Origin: JAOAHC01 sp964593045
GTDB lineage: Bacteria; Bacillota; Clostridia; TANB77; CAG-465
Length of the DNA: 7,016 nucleotides
NCBI GenBank assembly: GCA_964593045.1
Contig: CAZQJQ010000037.1
Location: 1 to 7,016 of the forward strand
Direction: 5' to 3'
Below the pieces are notes generated by a model that searched no databases, was not told where the DNA came from, and saw only the letters and a program-made list of their open reading frames with translations. A program made the translations under genes and the position numbers. Every line of letters starts with the position of its first letter. Positions within the stretch are counted from its first letter, which is position 1. Shown here piece after piece: positions 1 to 6,837 of the stretch.

Positions 1-12
1 GGAGGAAATGAT

Positions 13-19
13 AGGGTGG
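13..19 (+). promoter_or_regulatory. Ribosome binding site of whiA
   Basis: AGGGTGG lies 4 nt before the ATG at 24 and fixes that start. The resulting protein begins MSFSQNIKDE, which matches the usual MSFS...K.E start of WhiA proteins. A second purine run, GGAGG at 1-5, is too close to the ATG at 8 to be a better site. Confidence 0.7.
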
Positions 20-23
20 TTAT

Positions 24-782
24 ATGTCGTTTTCACAGAATATAAAAGATGAAATATTAAGTGATCTGTCAAATAAAGATTTTAGAAGTGAAGCTGAAGC
101 TTTTGGCGAATATCTTACTGTGTCTTTGAAAAAAAGTGATATTGATAAAGAATATGCTAGTTTTTTTGACATTTCATTTTTATCAGAAAATGATATTAAA
201 AGTATATTAAAGGGTGCATATTTATCTAGTGGTTGTATCGTTGACCCAATATATGATTATCATTTTGAAATCATACTTAAAAATAAAGCGTGTGCCGATT
301 ATCTTACAAATTTACTTGAATTCTTAGAATTTACTCCAAAATATATTAAGAGAAAAAGTAAAAACTCATATAGTTATGTGGTATATTTAAAAGATTCTGA
401 ACAAATCTCTGATTTTCTATGTATAATAGGAGCATCAACTTCATTACTTAAGTTTGAACAAGTTCGAGTAGAAAAAAATGTAAAAAACAATATAAACAGA
501 AATATTAACTGTGAAACAGCAAATATTGCAAAGACTGTTAAAACATCTTTAATTCAAATTAATGCTATTAATAAATTAAAACAAAGTGGTAGATTTGATA
601 TTTTAGATGATAAATTAAAGTATGTTGCTAATCTGAGATTAATCAATAAAAATTCAAGTTTAGATGAACTTTCTAAATTAACAAATAGTAATAATAGATT
701 AACAAAGTCAGGAATAAAACATAGACTTGATAAGTTAATTGATTTAGCAAATAATATAGATAAAAAGGAAGGTATCAAATGA
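24..782 (+). CDS. whiA: WhiA-family DNA-binding regulator, shortened N-terminal half
   Basis: WhiA proteins join a LAGLIDADG homing-endonuclease-like fold, catalytically dead, to a C-terminal helix-turn-helix. They act as transcription factors for sporulation or division genes in Actinobacteria and as nucleoid-associated proteins affecting division in Bacillus. Seen here: the N-terminal MSFSQNIKDE signature; a LAGLIDADG-type segment LKGAYLSSGCIVDP (residues 62-75); the conserved block with NRNINCETAN (158-167); and the HTH with LTKSGIKHRLDKL (226-238). The protein is 252 residues, whereas family members are usually about 310-325. The shortfall lies before residue 62, so most of the first LAGLIDADG repeat seems missing, while the second repeat and HTH look intact. 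The stop overlaps the hemW start (ATGA, 779-782), implying translational coupling. In many Firmicutes whiA follows rapZ and yvcK; that region is outside the window. Family assignment is firm; the DNA target is unknown. Confidence 0.93.
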   Translation: MSFSQNIKDEILSDLSNKDFRSEAEAFGEYLTVSLKKSDIDKEYASFFDISFLSENDIKSILKGAYLSSGCIVDPIYDYHFEIILKNKACADYLTNLLEFLEFTPKYIKRKSKNSYSYVVYLKDSEQISDFLCIIGASTSLLKFEQVRVEKNVKNNINRNINCETANIAKTVKTSLIQINAINKLKQSGRFDILDDKLKYVANLRLINKNSSLDELSKLTNSNNRLTKSGIKHRLDKLIDLANNIDKKEGIK

Positions 783-1933
783 CAGATAATATTGGAGTAT
801 ATATACATATACCTTTTTGTATGTCCAAATGTTATTATTGTGATTTTGTTTCATATACAAACATGGATACATATATAGAGAAATATGTTGAGGCTGTATG
901 TAAGGAAATAATTGATAATGCTGAGATTTTATCTTGTAAAAATATTACTACAATATATATAGGGGGAGGTACTCCCTCATACATTGAAGACAAATATATT
1001 TTGCAGATATTAGATACTCTTAAACTTTTTTTAAAATGTGGTTTAAAAGATATAGAAATAACAATTGAAATAAATCCTGGTACTATTAATTATGAAAAGC
1101 TTAAATGTTATTATGACTATGGAATAAATAGGTTAAGTATTGGTATGCAATCTACTGAAGATGATATACTAAAAAATATTGGTAGAAAACATAGTTATAA
1201 TGATATATTAATTATGCTTGAAAATGCTACGAAAATTGGTTTTAAAAACATTTCCATTGATGTTATATATCCATTACCAGGTCTTGATGTTTTACGTTTT
1301 AAAACTAGTCTAAATAAATTAGAAACGCTAATTAAAAAATATAATATTAAACATATATCTATATATAATCTAGAAATTCATGAAAATACTAAACTAGAGT
1401 TTTTGTTAAATGAAGGATTTTTAAGTTTGGTTAATGAAGATGAAGAGTATGAAATGAAAAATATGTTAGAAGAAAAACTACAATCTATGGAATTTATAAA
1501 ATATGAAATATCAAATTATGCGATCAAAGGATATTATTCAAAACACAATTTAAATTACTGGAAACAAGGAGAATATTTAGGCTTTGGTGTTAATGCTTCA
1601 AGTTATATAAATGCAACTAGATATTCTAATATTAAAGAAATAAATAATTATATAGATAATGTAATGGGTAATAAACCAATAGTTTTAGAATCTATACCTC
1701 TTGATAATTTAAATTTAATGAAAGAGTTTGTTATTTTAAATTTACGATTAAAAGAAGGTGTAAATGTTAAAGAATTTAAAAATAGATTCAAAGTTGACAT
1801 ACATGAGATATTTTCAAAAGAGTTGCAAGAACTTTTAAAACTTGAACTTTTAAAACTTACTGAAAATAATAACTATATTTTGACCAAAAGAGGTACAGAG
1901 ATAGCGAATATTGTTTGGGAAAGATTTATATAA
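779..1933 (+). CDS. hemW: Radical SAM heme chaperone HemW (HemN-like)
   Basis: This is a radical S-adenosylmethionine protein of the HemN/HemW group. The cluster motif is C14-x3-C18-x2-C21 followed by D22-F23. That is the HemW pattern; true oxygen-independent coproporphyrinogen III oxidases (HemN) carry a fourth nearby cysteine. Other family blocks are GGGTPS (62-67), EINPGT (97-102), NRLSIGMQS (117-125), ISIDVIYPLPG (158-168) and HNLNYW (256-261). A HemN_C-type winged-helix region with LTKRG follows near the C-terminus. The usual GxGAHS-like segment reads GFGVNASSYI, without the His. At 384 residues it has normal family length. HemW proteins bind heme and are thought to deliver it to target proteins; the substrate here is unknown. 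AGGAAGG at 766-772, inside the end of whiA, supports the ATG at 779. Older annotation would call it coproporphyrinogen III oxidase, which the cysteine pattern argues against. Confidence 0.9.
   Translation: MTDNIGVYIHIPFCMSKCYYCDFVSYTNMDTYIEKYVEAVCKEIIDNAEILSCKNITTIYIGGGTPSYIEDKYILQILDTLKLFLKCGLKDIEITIEINPGTINYEKLKCYYDYGINRLSIGMQSTEDDILKNIGRKHSYNDILIMLENATKIGFKNISIDVIYPLPGLDVLRFKTSLNKLETLIKKYNIKHISIYNLEIHENTKLEFLLNEGFLSLVNEDEEYEMKNMLEEKLQSMEFIKYEISNYAIKGYYSKHNLNYWKQGEYLGFGVNASSYINATRYSNIKEINNYIDNVMGNKPIVLESIPLDNLNLMKEFVILNLRLKEGVNVKEFKNRFKVDIHEIFSKELQELLKLELLKLTENNNYILTKRGTEIANIVWERFI
1829..1858 (+). repeat. Perfect 15-bp tandem duplication inside hemW
   Basis: GAACTTTTAAAACTT occurs twice back to back (1829-1843 and 1844-1858). 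Being five codons long it keeps the frame and encodes ELLKL twice (residues 351-360) in the C-terminal winged-helix region. The surrounding region still has about the normal family spacing to the downstream LTxxG motif, so it need not be a recent insertion. Confidence 0.85.
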
Positions 1934-1935
1934 GT

Positions 1936-1940
1936 GAGGG
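1936..1940 (+). promoter_or_regulatory. Ribosome binding site that sets the polA start
   Basis: GAGGG lies 5 nt before the ATG at 1946, so translation most likely begins there with MEKFLVIDGNS. The in-frame GTG at 1934, directly after the hemW stop, overlaps this site and has no good ribosome binding site of its own. Confidence 0.75.
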
Positions 1941-1945
1941 ATATT

Positions 1946-4723
1946 ATGGAAAAATTTTTAGTTATTGATGGAAATAGCATTATGAACAGAGCATTCTATG
2001 GAGTTATGAATAAAAAAATGTTATCAACAAAGGATGGCCTTTATACAAATGCAATATATGGTTTTTTAAATATATATTGGATGATGCTAGAGAAAGAAAA
2101 ATTTGATTATGTAGCAGTATCTTTTGACTTAAAAGCACCAACGTTTAGACATGAAATGTATAAGGAGTATAAAGCAAATAGGAAAGCAATGCCAGAGGAA
2201 CTTAAAATCCAAATGCCTGTTATAAAAGAAGTGCTTAAGGCTATGAATATTTCTATTTTAGAAATAGAAGGCTATGAAGCAGATGATGTACTTGGTACAA
2301 TTTCCAAATCAAATGAAAGTAAAGAAATAGCAACATATATATTAACAGGAGATAGGGATTCTTTTCAGCTAATAAGTCAACTGACAACTGTTGTAATGCC
2401 TATAAGTAAAATGGGAAAAACAGAATATTTGCTATATACTCCCGAACTTTTAAAAGAAAAATATACAATTACACCATCTCAAGTAATAGAAGTAAAAGCT
2501 CTTATGGGAGATAGTTCGGATAATATTCCAGGAGTTAAAGGAATAGGTGAGAAAACCGCTCATATACTTGTAAACTCATATAATGATATTGATACAATAT
2601 ATAGCAATATAAATACTATTGATGTATCAGATAAAATAAAAGAAAAATTAAAAAATGATAAAGAAATGGCATATACTAGTAGAACTCTTGCCACTATAAA
2701 TAGAGACGTTCCTATTAATATAAATTATGAAGAATGTAGAATAAAAGAAATTAATAAAGAGGAAGTATACAAGTTATTTAAGAATCTAGAATTTAATAAG
2801 TTTTTAGCAAAATTTGATTTTTCGGATGTAGAGAATAGTTTGAATATATCTGTTAATGAAACTAAAAAATTGAATATTCCAAATTTGACTACACACTCTA
2901 CTTGCTATAACATAACAAATTTAAGCGATACAAATTTTCAAAAATTTGAAAATATTTTAAATAATGAAGAAAAAATATCATATTATTTAAATATATATGA
3001 TAATAGAAATGAAAAAAGCCAAAATATAACTAATAAAAAAATTTCATATATAAGTATATATTCAGAAGCAAATAACATTATTTATACTGTGTATTTAGAT
3101 AAATTAGATAGTAATGATAGACTAAAATTACTTGATATATTTGCTAAAAGCAAAGTAAATAAGCTAGGATATAATATAAAACAAGACATATTATATATGT
3201 TTAATAACAATATATCAACTATTTCAAACTTTAATTTTGATCTTCTTATAGCATATTATTTAATAGATTCAAATAAAACAAAATATGAATTTAGTAAAAT
3301 ATATGAAGAGTTATTTGATATTAGTTTTAATGCGAATATATCTTCAATAACTAATACTCAAATTTCTTTATTTGATACATTAGACACAAGTTCTACAAAA
3401 CAAGATGATGTCCTAAGCGAAGATGAAAATTTCAATTTAACGCTATATTTAAAAGGAATATATTATTCATATGATATAATACTTCAAAAATTAAAAAGTC
3501 TTAATATGTATATGTTATATCATGATGTGGAAATGCCTTTAGTAGAAACATTAGCTAATATGGAATATAACGGTATGTATATTGACTTAAATAAACTAAA
3601 TGAATTTGATATAGATTTAACAAAAAATATACTAGATATTCAAAAAGAAATATATACTCTTGCAGGTGAAGAATTTAATATAAGCTCTACTCAACAACTT
3701 GGTAAGATTATATTTGAAAAACTAGGACTTCCTACAAAAAGAAAAACAAAAACTGGTTATTCAACAGATAAGGAAGTTTTAGAAGAATTATCAGAATATC
3801 ATGAAATAATTCCAAAAGTATTAGATTATAGGCAATTTGTAAAACTAAAAACTACATATGTTGATGGACTAAGAAATAAAATTGCAGATGATGGAAGAAT
3901 ACATACTACATTTATGCAAACAGTTGCTTCAACTGGTAGATTAAGTAGTACAGAGCCAAACTTACAAAATATTCCTGTAAGACTTGAACTTGGAAGAAAA
4001 ATACGTAGTTTCTTTACAAGTGAATCTTATTCATTAATAGTAGATGCTGACTATAGTCAGATAGAACTTAGAGTTCTTGCTTCACTTGCAAATGATGAAA
4101 CAATGATAAAGGCCTTTAAAAATAACGAAGATATACATACTGTAACAGCTTCACAAGTATTTGGCGTAGATATAAATAATGTAACAAAAGAAATGAGATC
4201 AAAGGCAAAAGCAGTTAATTTTGGAATTGTATATGGTATCAGTGATTTTGGGCTTGCAAAAAATATTGGAACTAGTGTAAAAGATGCAAATAAATATATT
4301 AATAATTATTTAGACAAATATATTGGAATAAAAGAGTATATGGAGTCAACTGTTGCTAAAGCCAAAGAAGATGGTTATGTAACAACTATTCTAGGAAGAA
4401 TAAGATATATTCCAGAACTAAAAGCAAGCAATAAAAACGTGTTGCAATTTGGAGAAAGAATAGCTATGAATACACCAATTCAAGGTAGTGCTGCTGATAT
4501 TATCAAACTTGCTATGAATAAAGTATATAATGAAATAAAAGAAAAAAAATTAAAATCAAAATTGGTAATGCAAGTTCATGATGAATTAATAATCGAATCA
4601 AAAAAAGATGAAGTAAATATAATAAAAGAAATCTTAAAAAACTGTATGGAAAATGTAATAGAGCTTTCTGTACCACTAAACATTGATTTAAATGTAGGAA
4701 AAAGTTGGTACGATACAAAATAA
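1946..4723 (+). CDS. polA: DNA polymerase I (5' nuclease, exonuclease-like, polymerase domains)
   Basis: Pol I fills gaps in repair and removes RNA primers from Okazaki fragments. The protein is 925 residues from the ATG at 1946, within the family range. Residues 1 to about 290 form the 5' nuclease, with acidic residues D8, D61, E111/D113/D114, D136, D138, D189 and D192 and the helix-hairpin-helix GVKGIGEKTA. About 340-515 is the 3'-5' exonuclease-like domain. There the Exo I site reads YYLNIYD (346-352) without the D-x-E pair, while Exo II (N410-x-K-x-D414) and Exo III (Y506-x3-D510) persist, so proofreading is probably lost. The polymerase domain has TGRLSS (663-668), motif A DADYSQIEL (700-708), motif B R751, K755, F759 and Y763, and motif C QVHDEL (876-881). 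QISLF at 472-476 resembles a sliding-clamp-binding motif. The gene starts 12 nt after hemW and ends 10 nt before the transglycosylase gene. Confidence 0.97.
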   Translation: MEKFLVIDGNSIMNRAFYGVMNKKMLSTKDGLYTNAIYGFLNIYWMMLEKEKFDYVAVSFDLKAPTFRHEMYKEYKANRKAMPEELKIQMPVIKEVLKAMNISILEIEGYEADDVLGTISKSNESKEIATYILTGDRDSFQLISQLTTVVMPISKMGKTEYLLYTPELLKEKYTITPSQVIEVKALMGDSSDNIPGVKGIGEKTAHILVNSYNDIDTIYSNINTIDVSDKIKEKLKNDKEMAYTSRTLATINRDVPININYEECRIKEINKEEVYKLFKNLEFNKFLAKFDFSDVENSLNISVNETKKLNIPNLTTHSTCYNITNLSDTNFQKFENILNNEEKISYYLNIYDNRNEKSQNITNKKISYISIYSEANNIIYTVYLDKLDSNDRLKLLDIFAKSKVNKLGYNIKQDILYMFNNNISTISNFNFDLLIAYYLIDSNKTKYEFSKIYEELFDISFNANISSITNTQISLFDTLDTSSTKQDDVLSEDENFNLTLYLKGIYYSYDIILQKLKSLNMYMLYHDVEMPLVETLANMEYNGMYIDLNKLNEFDIDLTKNILDIQKEIYTLAGEEFNISSTQQLGKIIFEKLGLPTKRKTKTGYSTDKEVLEELSEYHEIIPKVLDYRQFVKLKTTYVDGLRNKIADDGRIHTTFMQTVASTGRLSSTEPNLQNIPVRLELGRKIRSFFTSESYSLIVDADYSQIELRVLASLANDETMIKAFKNNEDIHTVTASQVFGVDINNVTKEMRSKAKAVNFGIVYGISDFGLAKNIGTSVKDANKYINNYLDKYIGIKEYMESTVAKAKEDGYVTTILGRIRYIPELKASNKNVLQFGERIAMNTPIQGSAADIIKLAMNKVYNEIKEKKLKSKLVMQVHDELIIESKKDEVNIIKEILKNCMENVIELSVPLNIDLNVGKSWYDTK

Positions 4724-4733
4724 AGGGGATTAT

Positions 4734-5312
4734 ATGCTAAGACAAAAAACAAAACCTAAGTCAAAAAATAGTAATAAGTATAAAATTCATAAAATATTTT
4801 TAATAATACTTATCACTATAGTTATAATATATATAGTTTTTAATTTATATAAAAAATTTTTTTATCCATTAGATTATTTTAAAATAGTCGAAGAAAAATC
4901 AAATTCATATGGAGTAGATCCATATCTTATTCTTTCAATTATAAAGACAGAAAGTGGATTTAATAATAATGTTACTTCAAGTAAAGGTGCAAAAGGTTTA
5001 ATGCAAATAAAGGATTCAACTGCAATAGAAATACATGAAGAAGAAGACATTGATTTGTATGATGAAGAAACAAATATTGAAGTAGGAATTAAATATTTTT
5101 CATATCTAATAGAAAGATATTCTGGAAACTATTATCTTGCAATCTGTGCATATAACGCAGGTCTTGGTAATGTAGATAAATGGATAGAAGAGGGAAAAAT
5201 AGGTTCAAAACTTGATAGTTACAATATAACTTTACCATTCAAAGAAACACAAAACTATTTAAAAAAAGTTATGATAAACTACAATATGTATAAAGTGTTA
5301 TATAAATTTTAA
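4734..5312 (+). CDS. Membrane-anchored lytic transglycosylase (Slt/GH23 type)
   Basis: The predicted product cleaves the MurNAc-GlcNAc bond of peptidoglycan without hydrolysis, leaving a 1,6-anhydro end. A Lys-rich N-terminus (3-20) precedes one transmembrane helix at about 20-38, with no clear cleavage site, suggesting a signal anchor with the catalytic domain outside. The Slt domain covers about 46-185. It has KTESGF (71-76) with likely catalytic E73, GLMQI (88-92), NIEVGIKYF (114-122) and AYNAG (139-143), the usual ordered motifs of this family. The product is 192 residues, a compact one-domain form without LysM or SH3 modules. The start lies 10 nt after the polA stop, behind AAAGGGGA, so it appears to be the last gene of the block. 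In many Clostridia a similar gene follows polA and coaE; coaE is absent here. The family is certain; the physiological role (wall turnover, sporulation, assembly of wall-spanning machines) cannot be told. Confidence 0.92.
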   Translation: MLRQKTKPKSKNSNKYKIHKIFLIILITIVIIYIVFNLYKKFFYPLDYFKIVEEKSNSYGVDPYLILSIIKTESGFNNNVTSSKGAKGLMQIKDSTAIEIHEEEDIDLYDEETNIEVGIKYFSYLIERYSGNYYLAICAYNAGLGNVDKWIEEGKIGSKLDSYNITLPFKETQNYLKKVMINYNMYKVLYKF

Positions 5313-5313
5313 T

Positions 5314-5342
5314 TTGAAAAATACACTTTTATGTAGTATAAT
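5314..5342 (+). promoter_or_regulatory. Sigma-A-type promoter for yebC
   Basis: TTGAAA (5314-5319) and a consensus TATAAT (5337-5342) are separated by exactly 17 nt. Transcription should start near 5349, giving a leader of about 18 nt with a full AGGAGGA site (5354-5360) before the ATG at 5367. The -35 begins just after the stop codon of the transglycosylase gene, so yebC has its own promoter even if upstream transcripts read through. Confidence 0.8.
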
Positions 5343-5366
5343 ATATACAAAAAAGGAGGAAAATTT

Positions 5367-6089
5367 ATGAGTGGACATTCAAAATGGGCAAATATTAGAA
5401 GAAGAAAAGAAGCTGTAGATGGTCAAAAAGCTAAAATATTTTCAAGACTTGGAAAAGAAATAACAGTTGCAGTAAAAACAGGAGGGAGTGCGGATCCATT
5501 AGTAAATAGTAAATTAAAGGATATTATTGCAAAAGCAAAATCAAACAATATGCCTAATGATAACATACAAAGATGTATTCAAAAGGCGGCAGGGGAAGGT
5601 AACAATACAAACTATGAAGAAATAACATATGAAGGCTTTGGACCTTGCGGCGTATCTGTTATTGTTGAAGTAATGACTGATAATAAAAATAGGGCGGCAG
5701 CAGATGTACGATGCATATTTGATAGAGCAGGTGGTAATCTTGGACAAACTGGTTCTGTAGGATATATGTTTAATAAAAAAGGATATATAATTATAGAAAA
5801 AAAAGATGAAATAGATGAAGATACTCTTATGATGGATGCTTTAGATGCAGGTGCTAATGATTTTATTTCTAATGATGAATATTATGAAATATATACTGAA
5901 CCCCAAGATTTTACTAATGTAAGAGAAGAACTAGAAAAAAAATATCAGTTTATAGAAGCCGATATTAAAATGATAGCAAATATTAAAAAAGAACTAAATG
6001 AAGATGAAGAAGAAAAATTGCAAAATTTCTTAGATAAATTAGATAATAACGATGATGTTCAAAACGTATGGCACAATGCCGACATATAA
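5367..6089 (+). CDS. yebC: YebC/PmpR/TACO1-family protein
   Basis: The N-terminal MSGHSKWANI signature is diagnostic of the family. It is followed by the conserved NMPNDNIQR (around residues 61-69), YEEITYEGFGP (83-93), DNKNR (104-108), GGNLGQTGSVGYMF and a C-terminal acidic tail. The length of 240 residues is normal for these three-domain cytoplasmic proteins. Members were long annotated as transcriptional regulators; the mitochondrial member TACO1 and more recent bacterial work support a role on the ribosome, helping translation of difficult sequences such as proline stretches. Which role holds here cannot be read from the sequence. The gene has a strong promoter, a short leader and an excellent ribosome binding site, suggesting steady high expression. 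The ruvC/ruvA/ruvB genes that follow yebC in many bacteria are not next to it. No terminator is visible in the 92 nt after it. Confidence 0.96.
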   Translation: MSGHSKWANIRRRKEAVDGQKAKIFSRLGKEITVAVKTGGSADPLVNSKLKDIIAKAKSNNMPNDNIQRCIQKAAGEGNNTNYEEITYEGFGPCGVSVIVEVMTDNKNRAAADVRCIFDRAGGNLGQTGSVGYMFNKKGYIIIEKKDEIDEDTLMMDALDAGANDFISNDEYYEIYTEPQDFTNVREELEKKYQFIEADIKMIANIKKELNEDEEEKLQNFLDKLDNNDDVQNVWHNADI

Positions 6090-6141
6090 TTTACATAAAT
6101 ATATAACATTTTTTAAATAAACTATTGACTTTACATAAATA
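6090..6141. repeat. Two copies of a 12-bp direct repeat at the promoter of the nuclease-like gene
   Basis: TTTACATAAATA occurs identically at 6090-6101 and 6130-6141, 40 bp apart start to start. The second copy overlaps the last base of the -35 element and fills much of the spacer of the promoter at 6125-6153. The copies could be operator sites for a regulator binding on one face of the helix. Given the AT content, chance cannot be excluded. Confidence 0.5.
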
Positions 6142-6153
6142 ATATGTTAAAAT
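6125..6153 (+). promoter_or_regulatory. Sigma-A-type promoter with extended -10 for the nuclease-like gene
   Basis: TTGACT (6125-6130) and TAAAAT (6148-6153) are 17 nt apart, and TG at 6145-6146 gives an extended -10 (TGtTAAAAT). The start of transcription should fall near 6160, leaving a leader of about 22 nt. This leader contains the unusually long ribosome binding site GAGGAGGTGG (6168-6177), 4 nt from the ATG at 6182. Confidence 0.75.
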
Positions 6154-6181
6154 ATACATATAGTTACGAGGAGGTGGATAT

Positions 6182-6826
6182 ATGTACTATGCAAATAAAA
6201 CTACATTTTATGTAAAACAATATGGTCCAATTATTTTTTTATTCACTATATTGTTTTTAATTGTTGGTTGTGGTTCATATTTAGTATTTGCATCAACTCA
6301 AAAAAATACAGCAAAAACTGAAGAAGAAACAGTTGTTGCAAAAGTAGAAGAAACTTCAAATACAAATCAAGAAGTAAAAGAAGAAGAAACATCTTCTTTA
6401 AAACAGGAAGTTTTAAACGAAAATATAAACGAGAATATAAATAGTTTAGGTATATTAGAAAAATCAAATTCATTTATTGTTGATTCAATCTCTAATAACG
6501 GAGAAGTTATATTAAAAGATCAAACATCAACAGTAAGTATTAATTTAATAGGAATTGAATTTGATGATTCATATAAATCAAAAGCAATAGAAAAAATGAA
6601 AGAAGACTTAGTAAACAAAAAAATAGTACTTTCATTTGATAATAAAAAAACAGTAAATTCAAAACTATATGCATATATCTATCTTGATGATACATTATAT
6701 AATGCATCACTTATAAATGATGGATATGTTAAATTAAAAATTGAAAAAGATAATGTAAGTCTACTTGATAAACTTTTAATTGCTCAAACAAAAGCAAAAA
6801 ATGCAAATAAAGGTTTATGGAATTAA
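6182..6826 (+). CDS. Secreted, anchored staphylococcal-nuclease-like (SNase fold) protein, probably inactive
   Basis: The 214-residue product has three parts. Residues 1-37 hold an export signal or anchor: a hydrophobic run at about 16-37 with a lipobox-like IVGC (27-30) and an alternative signal-peptidase-I-like site after VFA (35-37). A charged, Glu/Lys/Thr/Asn-rich linker follows (41-88). From about 97 to the end it resembles an SNase/thermonuclease OB-fold, including LYAYIYLDD (162-170), NASLINDGYVKL (174-185) and the terminal AxxxxxGLW. By hand alignment to Staphylococcus nuclease the key positions are replaced: Ca-ligand region DGDT reads NNGE (105-108), Arg35 is N121, Asp40 is E126, Glu43 is D129 and Arg87 is K161. 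I infer a non-catalytic extracytoplasmic domain, perhaps binding nucleic acid or protein. It has its own promoter and terminator, so it is monocistronic. The fold is fairly secure; the function is unknown. Confidence 0.8.
   Translation: MYYANKTTFYVKQYGPIIFLFTILFLIVGCGSYLVFASTQKNTAKTEEETVVAKVEETSNTNQEVKEEETSSLKQEVLNENINENINSLGILEKSNSFIVDSISNNGEVILKDQTSTVSINLIGIEFDDSYKSKAIEKMKEDLVNKKIVLSFDNKKTVNSKLYAYIYLDDTLYNASLINDGYVKLKIEKDNVSLLDKLLIAQTKAKNANKGLWN
6416..6439 (+). repeat. 12-bp tandem repeat in the linker of the nuclease-like protein
   Basis: AACGAAAATATA (6416-6427) is followed directly by AACGAGAATATA (6428-6439), one mismatch apart. It encodes NENI twice (residues 79-86) in the flexible linker, so its copy number could vary by slippage without harming the fold. 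Confidence 0.75.
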
Positions 6827-6837
6827 AAAAGCATGCC

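Noticed and set aside
3..14. Possible end of an upstream gene (frame reaching TGA at 9-11, followed in frame by TAG at 12-14)
   Set aside because: Tandem stops just before whiA would fit the end of a yvcK-like gene, but two codons cannot support any assignment.
8..52. Short ORF (ATG at 8) overlapping the start of whiA
   Set aside because: The GGAGG before it is only 2 nt from the ATG, and the frame is short and overlaps a well-supported gene.
554..808. Open frame on the - strand across the end of whiA
   Set aside because: It lies antisense to clearly conserved codons, and its Leu/Ile/Ser-rich composition is what AT-rich coding DNA gives when read backwards. It has no plausible family signature.
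1934..1936. GTG as an earlier polA start
   Set aside because: It would add only MRDI, overlaps the ribosome binding site of the ATG at 1946, and lacks a site of its own.
4512..4718. Open frame on the - strand in polA
   Set aside because: It is antisense to polymerase motif C and the C-terminus of Pol I, has no convincing ribosome binding site and has shadow-like composition.
5292..5329. Inverted repeat AAAGTGT / ACACTTT as a terminator after the transglycosylase gene
   Set aside because: The arms are only 7 bp with a 24-nt AT-rich loop and no proper T-run. It also overlaps the end of the gene and the yebC promoter.
5541..5747. Open frame on the - strand in yebC
   Set aside because: It overlaps the most conserved part of YebC and resembles no known protein.
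6246..6473. Leu-rich open frame on the - strand in the nuclease-like gene
   Set aside because: The Leu runs are the reverse reading of the GAA/AAA-rich linker codons of the + strand gene.
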